Origin: GWE2-40-63 sp050251815
Lineage (GTDB): Bacteria; Bacteroidota; Bacteroidia; Bacteroidales; SZUA-534
Assembly (NCBI GenBank): GCA_050251815.1
Contig: JBFWMB010000018.1
Coordinates: 1 to 61,509, forward strand
DNA length: 61,509 nt
Direction of reading: 5' to 3'
Shown here: positions 16,480 through 25,600 of the stretch, piece after piece
Layout of the letters: each line of letters opens with the position of its first letter
Numbering within the stretch: position 1 is the first letter of the stretch
Position numbers and translations under genes: made by a program
The notes under the pieces: model-generated
Databases searched by the model: none
Seen by the model: only the letters and a program-made list of their open reading frames with translations
What the model was told of the DNA's origin: nothing

Positions 16480-17664
16480 ATGAATCAACCCTTTTATATT
16501 GAAGTTAACTATCAACAAAAAAACCACGAAGATGAACGCATCTGCGGTGATGTCTTTTTATCGGAACGGGTAAAAGAAGAAAAACGCATTGTTGCCGTTC
16601 TTTCCGACGGCATGGGGCATGGTGTTAAAGCAAACATTCTGGGCACTTTAACAGCCACCATGGCACTGAACTTTACCCGCGAGCACAAAGACTTTCATAC
16701 CATTGCCGAAATTATAATGAAAACCCTGCCGGTTTGCAGTGTACGCAAAATAAGCTACGCTACCTTTACTATTATCGATATAGAAATTGATGGCAAAGTG
16801 AGTATACTTGAATACGATAACCCCCCGGCATCCATATTTAGAAACAACAAACTTTACGAGCCCGAGTGGCAATGCATTATCCTGGAAAGCGAAGAAAACC
16901 GGGGAAAAGAACTGCGAAGTTGCACCTTTTATCCTGAAAAAGGCGACCGTATTGTATTTTGTTCCGACGGTGTGGCACAGTCGGGACTTGGTTCCCGTAA
17001 GTTACCTTTTGGTTGGGGAATCGACAGTATGAACCACTTTATTTCAGAGACTCTTGAAAAAAAGCCTTTTATCTCGGCCCGGCAATTAGCCAAAAAGGTT
17101 ATTAATGTTGCTGTTAGCAACGACAACTACCACCCCAAAGACGATACCTCATGCGCCTCGTTTTATTTTCGAGAACCCCGCAAACTTCTGTTGGTTACCG
17201 GGCCTCCCTACGAAAAAAAGAAAGATATTGAATTGGCCATGGCAGTGCACAAATACCAGGGAAAAAAAATTATTTGTGGAGCTACAACTGCTGAAGTGGT
17301 TGCCCGTGAACTGGGACTGGAAATTCGTGACAGCTTTGAATTTCTCGATAACGATTTGCCACCCATATCATACATAAATGGAATAAACCTGGTTACCGAA
17401 GGTATTTTAACGCTGGGTAAAGTTACCGAAATATTGCGCGAACACGATAGCAATACCGTTTTGGGTCACGGACCGGCCGATCAAATTGTTGATTTGATTC
17501 TGCAAAGCGACGAAATTCATATAATAATAGGTACCCGCATTAACATTGCCCATCAGGATCCAACCCTTCCGGTGGAACTTGAAATAAGACGCACGGTAGT
17601 AAAACGAATTGTACGCATTCTCGAAGAAAAATTTCTTAAAGAAGTTTCGATGGAATACATTTAA
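16480..17664 (+). CDS. SpoIIE-type serine phosphatase with extra C-terminal domain
   Basis: A 394-residue protein from the ATG at 16480; an in-frame TTG at 16468 is possible but less likely. Residues 1-228 form a SpoIIE/PP2C-like phosphatase: ICGDVFLSER, VAVLSDGMGHGVKAN with metal-binding Asp, RIVFCSDGVAQSGLG, and DDTSCASFYF. Residues 230-394 are a separate alpha/beta domain (LLLVTGPPYEKKKDIELAMA, then GKKIICGATTAEVVARELG, and IIIGTRINIAH) without a family I can name with confidence. The gene is 26 bases after the sensory hydrogenase gene and so is its probable output partner: hydrogen or redox state sensed by the PAS protein could be turned into dephosphorylation of a serine/threonine target. 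The target is not visible. Confidence 0.85.
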   Translation: MNQPFYIEVNYQQKNHEDERICGDVFLSERVKEEKRIVAVLSDGMGHGVKANILGTLTATMALNFTREHKDFHTIAEIIMKTLPVCSVRKISYATFTIIDIEIDGKVSILEYDNPPASIFRNNKLYEPEWQCIILESEENRGKELRSCTFYPEKGDRIVFCSDGVAQSGLGSRKLPFGWGIDSMNHFISETLEKKPFISARQLAKKVINVAVSNDNYHPKDDTSCASFYFREPRKLLLVTGPPYEKKKDIELAMAVHKYQGKKIICGATTAEVVARELGLEIRDSFEFLDNDLPPISYINGINLVTEGILTLGKVTEILREHDSNTVLGHGPADQIVDLILQSDEIHIIIGTRINIAHQDPTLPVELEIRRTVVKRIVRILEEKFLKEVSMEYI

Positions 17665-17798
17665 TTCATAGCCATGTTGTTAATTCCTTTTATGTTAAGC
17701 GCATCAAAATAAATTACACAAAAAATCACATTTACAGATTTCACAATCACCCGCAACAGGGAACTCAATCGGACAGCAATAATTGCTAAATTTTTTTA

Positions 17799-17806
17799 TA
17801 CTTTTG
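17799..17806 (+). promoter_or_regulatory. Bacteroidota -7 promoter element before the DUF6452 gene
   Basis: TACTTTTG fits TAnnTTTG and is 20 bases before the TTG start at 17827; the AT-rich stretch upstream fits a promoter but the -33 box is not distinct. Confidence 0.45.
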
Positions 17807-17826
17807 GTACCTCATTAAAACTTATA

Positions 17827-18324
17827 TTGTTGAAAAAGTATATCATACTCGTTTTACTTTCAGGCGTAATAGCCTGGCTAAGCAGCTGTACCAGCGAAGA
17901 TGCCATTTGTCCCGGCGAAAGAGTCAGTCAGTTTCGCATTGGTTTTACAAAAACCATCGACTCAACCACCATACATTACCTGATTTATCAGACTTTACCC
18001 GTCGATTCCGCCAGGGTAAACGACACTATTTACAATCACAGCATTAAACCAGGTTATGTTTATATTCCGGTAGATATAACCACCGACTCTACCTGGTTTA
18101 TGATTGGTTTTGTTTCGGAAGTGGATTCGAATTACTTTATAGTTACCGATACCATTACCTACACCTATACCAAAGAACCCATACTTACTGATTTGGAATG
18201 CGGTTTTACTATGGAGTTTCTAATTGACACCTTTTATTATACCACCAACCATATCGATTCAGCCCTATTAATAAGTAAACAGATTAACACTGAAAATACA
18301 AACCATGTTGAGATTCTATATTAG
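17827..18324 (+). CDS. DUF6452 family lipoprotein
   Basis: A 165-residue exported lipoprotein. The signal peptide (LKKYIILVLLSGVIAWLSSC) ends in a lipobox cysteine at about residue 21; an early cysteine (ICPGER) follows. The mature part is beta-rich. It fits DUF6452, a Bacteroidota family commonly paired with DUF6048, as here. The frame has no early ATG: it starts with TTG at 17827 or the adjacent TTG at 17830, supported by the complete signal peptide and the promoter element 20 bases upstream. Its last 20 bases overlap the next gene. The function is unknown, probably an outer-membrane or periplasmic partner of the DUF6048 protein. Confidence 0.75.
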   Translation: MLKKYIILVLLSGVIAWLSSCTSEDAICPGERVSQFRIGFTKTIDSTTIHYLIYQTLPVDSARVNDTIYNHSIKPGYVYIPVDITTDSTWFMIGFVSEVDSNYFIVTDTITYTYTKEPILTDLECGFTMEFLIDTFYYTTNHIDSALLISKQINTENTNHVEILY

Positions 18325-19015
18325 TCTGGCTTTGGTAGGGATACTGTTGTCCGCTTCAGGGCAAATAAAAAAGCAATACGAACTACCCATAAAAGAACAA
18401 AACAAATTGATTGAACGGCAGTTTTTTATCAGGCTGGGAGTTGATTTATCGCGCTTTGCATTAAACTACATGAACGATATTGGCCATACCGGATTTGAAA
18501 TGAGTATGGATGCCGAATTAAACTACCGGTATTTTCCAACCATAGAAATGGGAACCAACCAAATTGAATACAGCCAAAGCGATATTGAATACCATTCGCA
18601 GGGTAATTACCTGCGTTTGGGTTTGAATTACAATATGCTGAACTACAAACAACGTTTCGACCGTAACTTGTTTTTTATCGGAGCACGGGTGGGCATGTCC
18701 AGGTTTAACCAGGAAATTCCCCATGTGGTTATAAGCAATCCCTGGGGCGATTTCCAATCGTCGTACCCTGCTGAAAATCATTCCGCACAATGGTTCGAAG
18801 GGGTAATAGGTTTGCGTGGTGAGGTACTGCCCAACTTATACCTGGGCTATACGCTGCGTGTTAAACAAATGCTTAATCATACCGATTTCGGCCACCTAAC
18901 CCCATACTGGATTCCGGGCTATGGCAAAGGATTTCAAAGCCGTGCCCTGGGGATGAGTTACTCCATTTTCTACGCCATTCCCATCAAAAAAATAAAACCT
19001 GAGCTGGGTAAGTAA
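18305..19015 (+). CDS. DUF6048 family outer-membrane beta-barrel-like protein
   Basis: A 236-residue exported protein with an N-terminal signal peptide (LRFYISLALVGILLSASG) and alternating aromatic beta strands (QFFIRLGVDLSRFAL, YLRLGLNYNML, LFFIGARVGMSRF, GVIGLRGEVLPNLYLGYTL). It ends in a region typical of small outer-membrane barrels. It fits DUF6048, a Bacteroidota family of unknown role. The gene overlaps the DUF6452 gene by 20 bases, so the two are translationally coupled and probably act together in the envelope. Confidence 0.75.
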   Translation: MLRFYISLALVGILLSASGQIKKQYELPIKEQNKLIERQFFIRLGVDLSRFALNYMNDIGHTGFEMSMDAELNYRYFPTIEMGTNQIEYSQSDIEYHSQGNYLRLGLNYNMLNYKQRFDRNLFFIGARVGMSRFNQEIPHVVISNPWGDFQSSYPAENHSAQWFEGVIGLRGEVLPNLYLGYTLRVKQMLNHTDFGHLTPYWIPGYGKGFQSRALGMSYSIFYAIPIKKIKPELGK

Positions 19016-19134
19016 ACTAGTAAAATACCGACAGCAGACCGCTAATACGCAAACCTTTCAGCCAACAGGCGGAGTACAATAGTAGGTGCTTACTGCTCCC
19101 GACTCATGGACTGAGTTTGGTAACTGCCCGCCTG

Positions 19135-19176
19135 TTCATTGTTAATTGTTCATTGCTAATTGTTCATTGCTAATTG
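19135..19176. repeat. Three tandem 14-bp repeats (paired heptamers)
   Basis: TTCATTGTTAATTG (19135-19148), then TTCATTGCTAATTG twice (19149-19162, 19163-19176). Each 14-mer is two related 7-mers of the form (T/C)(T/C/A)(C/A/T)ATTG. The same unit returns at 19426-19488. Copies are exact or nearly so, and there are no unique spacers, so this is not a CRISPR array. Confidence 0.85.
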
Positions 19177-19308
19177 CTAGTTTATGGCTGTGAACTGAGG
19201 GCTGGTTGCTGCCTGCCTTAACGGCCTGCCGATTTTTGCGGTGCATGACAGACAGGCATTCCATGGCAAATTACTGCTTGCACCGCTTCTTCTTCCGTGC
19301 TCCTTATT

Positions 19309-19328
19309 CCCCGGGTTAAAACCCGGGG
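19309..19328. repeat. GC-rich inverted repeat (REP-like hairpin)
   Basis: CCCCGGGTT and AACCCGGGG flank a two-base AA centre, giving a 9-bp perfect stem in an otherwise AT-rich intergenic region. Two shorter hairpins with AACCCC/GGGGTT arms follow at 19341-19359 and 19396-19410. No T-run follows the first one, so it is not a standard terminator. Confidence 0.7.
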
Positions 19329-19425
19329 CTACCGAGCTTTAACCCCTCCCTCCGGGGTTTGTTTTTTATCGAATGCTGCGATTCTACCGACCGCTAACCC
19401 CTCCGGGGTTATTCGTTATTCACAA

Positions 19426-19488
19426 TTAATTGTTCATTGCTAATTGTTAATTGCCCATTGTTAATTGCTAATTGTTAATTGCCTATTG
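19426..19488. repeat. Second heptamer repeat array
   Basis: Nine consecutive 7-mers ending in ATTG: TTAATTG at 19426-19432, then 14-mers TTCATTGCTAATTG (19433), TTAATTGCCCATTG (19447), TTAATTGCTAATTG (19461) and TTAATTGCCTATTG (19475). It is the same unit as the array at 19135-19176, separated from it by the hairpin region. Confidence 0.85.
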
Positions 19489-19584
19489 TTCACTCTTCCT
19501 TAAATTAATCCCTTAAAATTGAAAACTAAGCACCTGAAAATACGTTTAAGTAAAATATTTTCACTTATTTCATATCGAAGTTTA

Positions 19585-19592
19585 TAAATTTG
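19585..19592 (+). promoter_or_regulatory. Bacteroidota -7 promoter element before the giant T9SS protein
   Basis: TAAATTTG fits TAnnTTTG exactly and is 40 bases before the ATG at 19632. A TTTTC stretch about 20 bases upstream could serve as the -33 element. Confidence 0.5.
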
Positions 19593-19631
19593 TGAAAAGT
19601 AACTTTTACAATACCTAAATGCCCAATGGTT

Positions 19632-22600
19632 ATGAAAACAACACATACCTTCCTATTTGTACTGGTACTTCTATTCTTAAGCATCCGTGCAGCATATACC
19701 CAAACCATATTCCTTGAAGAGGGCTTCGAAAACGGGGGAAGCATACCCACCGGCTGGACCCAGCTTAAAAAATCCGGCGATGCCACCTGGACCTTTATCA
19801 ATGGTGGTGAGGTTCCTCCCGGCGGAGAAACCGGACTCCCCCCTACTGCCCATTCAGGAAGCTATAATGCCTCATTCTACAAATCATCTTTCTCTACCCA
19901 TGAAACTTTTCTTATTTCTCCCGAATTCAGTTTTGAATTTGCCCAAAAACCAGAACTCCGCTTCTGGCATGCCCAGTATTCCGATCAATTACCGGAACTG
20001 GAACCCGATAACAATAAATTCAAAATCTATTACCGCTCGCCGCAGGAAGGTAATACCTGGTTTCTGCTAAAGGAACTGAACGATCCTACTGAAGGCTGGG
20101 TTTTTGATTCGCTGCCCATTGCCGACAGCATCACCAATAAAAAATACACCCAGGTGCAATTGGGCTTTCTGGGTATTAGCTCCACCGTTGGTTTTGGTTC
20201 CTGCATCGACGATATACAATTAATCGAGACCGACACCGTAACCAAGTACATCGAAAAAGTTTATGCTTCGCAACCCAACCTCGATATCATTCCTTCGGGC
20301 TCAAATAACAACCCCATCCTGCGCTTGCGTTTCCCGGTACAGGGCAACGACGGGGCACTAATACTCGATTCCCTTACGGTTACTGCCATGGAACAGGCCG
20401 GTTCGGTGGTTGCCCCCAATGGGGTAAGGCTTTACCATACCACCACTGAATACTTTACAAACACCACTCCCATTGGTACCCCCCAAAGCTTTGTGGAAGG
20501 AAAAGCCGTATTCGGAAACATTAACCACGAACTGCCCTTTGGAAACAGTTACGTTTGGGTTACCTACGATATTCCTGAAGATACGCAACACGAATTCAAA
20601 AACGTAAAGGTAGATGCCAAAATTGAGGCCAACAACATTGTAGTGAATAACGCTTACTTTCCACTTTCAGAACTAAACCCCAACGGTTATCGCCTGATTA
20701 ATGAATCCCTCTTTTTCGACGACTTTGAGTCGGACAAAGGCTGGAGCATTGTCGAAGAATTTCAACGGGCCACTCCCATAGGTGAAGGAGGATTTTACCA
20801 GAACCCCGACCCGACTTACGCCAAAAGCGGGGTTACCGTTTTAGGTACCGACCTTACCGGGCTGGGTGACCATCATGGAGATTACGAGCCAGGACTTAGT
20901 CCCAATCAATACCAGGCCCAAACCCCAACCTTCGATTGTTCCTACTTTAAAGAACTCAACATTCAATATTATCGCTGGCTCAATGTGAACTTTGGCGATA
21001 CCGCAGGCATCGATTACAGTCTTGATGGAGGTCTAACCTGGACCCGTTTTTGGCAAAGTAATGGCTTGATAGCTGAGAGCGAATGGTCGTTTAAACAACT
21101 GAGCCTTTCAAACCTGATTGACCGCAGTCCCAGCGTAACCCTGCGTTTTATTATGGGCCCCACGGGTGCTTCCCAGTACCTGAGTGGATGGAACATCGAT
21201 AACTTTGCCCTTACGGGAACCTTTGTGAACGACGATATTGGAGTAACCCAGGTGTTGGACCTAAGTTCAGGTTGTGGTCACGTGGCCCCAGAACCGTTAA
21301 AAGTGGTGGTTCAAAATTTTGGTTATGATGCCACCAACGACACCCTGCCCATTAAATACTCACGCAATAATGGGGCTACCTGGGTTCACGATACCGTGTT
21401 TCGCAGCATCCCCCAGGGCGATACCATTCATTTTACCTTTACTAACCTGGTCGATTTTACCACGCCCGGCGAACATACACTGCTTATCAGCTCAAACCTT
21501 CCGGACGATGAAGACAGCCGCAACAACAGCACCGACACATCCATCTATGTGTCACCAACTTATACCCTACCCTTTTTCGAAGATTTTGAAGCCAATAACG
21601 GCTACTGGCGTTCTTTTGGTGCCAACCAGACCTGGAAACACGGGGCTCCCTCGGGCGACCTGCTCAACAAATCGTTTTCGGGTACCAAGTGCTGGGCTAC
21701 CAACCTGAGTGGCGATTATCCCGACAACGATTCAGCCTGGCTTGAAAGCCCCTGCTTCGACTTTACCGGCATCGACAAACCCATCATCGATTTTATGCTC
21801 TGGGCGGGTGCCGAACCGGCAAACGACGGACTGTCGCTCTATTACAGCCTCGACGAAGGTAGTAGCTGGAACCTGGTTCCCACCGAAGGAAGCTACGACT
21901 GGAACTGGTACAACGAGCCGGCAATAGCCTCGCTGGGCCATGCCGGTTGGGACTCTGTGGGCAACGCCTGGTTTAAAGCACGGCAGATTCTTCCCAACGA
22001 TGTGGCCAACCACGATCTGGTAAAATTCCGCTTTGTATTTGCCTCGAACGACACCATAACCACCAATGGCTTTGGCATCGACAACATCCGTTTGTACAAT
22101 GCTCCTACCGATGCCGGAGTAACAGCTCTGGTATCCCCCGTAACCAATTGTTCCCTGAGTGAAAAAGAGGAACTAAGCATTCAGGTAAAAAACTTTGGCA
22201 TTAGGCCCATCACCGCAGCCGACACCCTGTTTGCCACGCTCATTATAAATGACGAACTTACCTATACCGATACCTTTAACGTAGCTTCACCGCTGGCAGT
22301 AGATGCTACAGCCACCTTTAGCTTTAGCGATTCGGCCAATATGTTCCGTAAAAAATGGTATCACATTGAAGCTTACACCCGTGTGCAAGGCGACACCGCT
22401 TATTATACCGCCGGGGTTTACAACGACACCTTGCGCGATTCAGTCTATGTTATGGGCGAACCCCTGTATTCCATTGGTCCTGATATAGGTACCTACGATG
22501 CCGATACCCTGGTGCTCGATGGCGGGGTACACTCGGTAGGAGGAGCACCTTTTGTGCATTACTATTGGATTTACGAAGGACGGCCGGACAGTACGGCTAC

Positions 22601-25600
22601 TATTATTGAGGATCGTTACTTTGGCGTTCCTCCCTTCCCAACGGGCGAAGATTACATGACCTTTACCATTACTGTAGAGAACGATTCCGGATGTTTTGCC
22701 TTCGACACCCTGCTCATAACAAAATCGCAGGTTGATATTGGTATTACAGCCATTAACGGCTTAGCTGATGCCTGTATCAACGGACAGAATCATAACCTGG
22801 AAGTTACCATTACCAACCATACCAGTGGGGGCAGCAGTTACACCATGCCACAGGATACTACAATTACGGTTGCCTATATGCTCGATGGCACAGCCGAGGA
22901 ACCAACAATAGTTACCGAATCGTTTAACTTACCTTCCGAATTACTCCCGGGCGCATCAGTAAATTATACTTTCGACAGTCTGCCGGTTTACCCAACTGAT
23001 GGAACCTTTACCTTTACCGCTTACACCGTGGTAAATGCCGATTTGGATTATAGTAACGACACCATGACTCAGGAGGTAACCATCCACCCCTTCCCGGTGG
23101 TTGAGTTAATAGCCGACAGCCTGATAAACATGCAGGCCGACACCCTTATTCTGGATGCCGGAGCCGGTTTTGCCAGCTATACCTGGAATGATGTTCCCGG
23201 TACACAAACTTTTGCCATTCCCAATAAGGCCACGGCCTGGTATAAGGTTGAAGTTACTGATGTAAATGCCTGCGGCACCTCAATCGATTCGCTGCTGGTA
23301 ATCTCCGATAACTGGCAATTACTTTCCATGGATAATCCTATCACCCAGTGTGAGCCTTCAGCCAGCGAACAAATGACTATTTCTTTTAAAAATAAAAGTC
23401 CGAACACCTACGTTACGGGTTATCAGTTGCCGGCAACTATTGAATTCAACGAAATGGTTATTAACGAAGCCATAACCCTACCGGTCGATTTAGCACCCGG
23501 CGAGAGTCTGGCTTATACTTTCAGTCCCGTGTTCGATTTGTCGACTATTGGTACCTATACGCTTAAAGCCACATTAAAACCCATGCACGACTCAACCCGC
23601 ACCGACAACCAAGTATCAGCCACAGTAAATATTTGGGGCATTAAAGAGGTGGAAATTGGCCCCGACACCATAATTACCCAGCGGGCCGACACCTTATTGT
23701 TTGATGCCGGACTGGGTTTCCAAACCTACACCTGGCAGAATGGATCGACCGAAAGCAGCTTTAATGTTACCGAACAAACCAGTACCCGTTATTGGGTAGA
23801 AGTTACCGATTTCAACGGTTGCCCTTCATCGCGCGATACCGTGCAAATAATCTCTTATGATCTGGCACTGGAAGAACTGGTTTCGCCCGAGCCCAAATGC
23901 GATATCAACAGCATTTCAAACATAAGCTTTAATCTGGTGAATAATGGTCCCGATGTAATTCCAACCGGGGAAAAAATCTATTTCAATTATTACCTGAACA
24001 ATGATACACCAACGGTGTATGAATACACCCTGTCGTCGAACCTGTTCCCCTTCCAGAGTAAACTGGTGAGTATTAACGAAACCTTTAATCTCGATCCACA
24101 ACAAAGCTATTCTTTTACCGTGTATGCCGATTGGAATAAAGATTATTTCAACAGCAACGACACCCTGCACAGCAGCATATATCAACTGGATCATCCTACA
24201 GTGGAACTAGGTAACGATATCTATACAACTCAGGCCGATACAGTATCATTCACCATTGCATCGGGATACACCACCTATTATTGGCAAGACGGAAGTCGTG
24301 CTTCAACCTTCGATGTCACAAAAAAATACACCGCCAACTATTGGGTCGAGGTGCGTAATGCCTACGGATGTACCGATGCCGACACCCTAAGGATTTATAC
24401 CTACGACATTGGTATAGCATCCTTCGATAACCTGAATGCCTGTGAAGTTTCTGCTGCCAACGAAGTTGGTATTAACCTGCAGATAATTGGTCAGGATACC
24501 TTATATATCGGTCAGGAAATTGAAGTTTCCTACACTTTTAATGGTACCACGGTAAACGAAACCATCACCTTAGACCATACCTTCAATAACCTGGCTTATT
24601 ATCCTTACACCTTTACCACCCCCTTTGCTGTTTCCGATACCGGAAATTACAGCCTTACAGCAAGTGTAAGCATGGTTGACGAAGTAAATACCAGCAACAA
24701 TGGAGCAGTGGCCAACTTCAGAGTTGGGCCTTACCTGGTTGCTTTGCCCGAAGACATAATTACTTATGAAAGTTCTGTAGTTCTTGATGCCGGCAGCGGA
24801 TTTGCATCTTACGCCTGGAGCAACGGGGCAAGTACACAAAGCATTGAGGTAACGGAACCGGGAAACTATACGGTTACCGCCACTGATGTAAACGGCTGCG
24901 AAAGTTCCGATGACATTGCTATACTGTTCCTAAATCCGGCTTACGATGTGGTTTCAATAACAGGGCTGGCCGACAGTTGTACGCGTTCTGTCACGCAAAA
25001 CATTGCGGTTCAGTTAAAGAATAACGGTAACGACACCATTTATGCCGATAGTGTGATTACCCTGCAGTACAAAATAAACAGTGGCCCCGCAGTTCAGGAG
25101 CCTTACACCTTTGTTGCCGATTTTGAACCCGGTGATGAGCTGCTCATACCTTTTACTACTCCGCTTGACCTAACAAATACAGACAGCTATATGGTAACCG
25201 CCTTTTTAACCATTGGTGGACGCACTTCTTCAATTGATACGGTAGTTCATACTTTCGGACTTCCCCAAATCGACATGCCTGCCGATACCAGCACCTATGC
25301 AAATTCGCTATTACTGGATGCTGGCAACGGATTCGAAAGTTACCTGTGGAATACCGGGGAACTTACCCAAACCAAAGATGTAACAGAAGATGGCAGCTAC
25401 ACGGTTACTGTTACCAATGCGAATAATTGCAGCAATACCGCAACCACTGAAGTACTCTTTATTAAACCACTGTACCATATTACCGAAATACTGGGGCTGG
25501 CTGATGGCTGCGAAAACACAAGCAGCGAAAACCTTTCCTTTGTACTTCGGAATGATGGCAACGACATAATTTATGCCGACAGCACCCTAACCATAGTTTA

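Larger units (their letters stand above)
19016..19625. other. Non-coding patch with short repeats and hairpins
   Basis: This 610-base stretch holds no credible gene. It contains two arrays of a 7-bp repeat (listed separately), an inverted pair GCGGTGCA (19238-19245) / TGCACCGC (19279-19286), and three GC-rich hairpins: CCCCGGGTT-AA-AACCCGGGG at 19309-19328, AACCCC...GGGGTT at 19341-19359 and AACCCCTCCGGGGTT at 19396-19410. Its last 65 bases hold the promoter of the giant secreted protein. No transposase or RNA gene is recognised. Confidence 0.7.

Noticed and set aside
19309..19328. GC-rich palindrome as the terminator of the DUF6048 gene
   Set aside because: It is nearly 300 bases past the stop and has no T-run on either side.
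19135..19488. Tandem short repeats as a CRISPR array
   Set aside because: The units are 7 or 14 bp with no unique spacers, no direct repeat of 24-37 bp, and no cas genes in the window.
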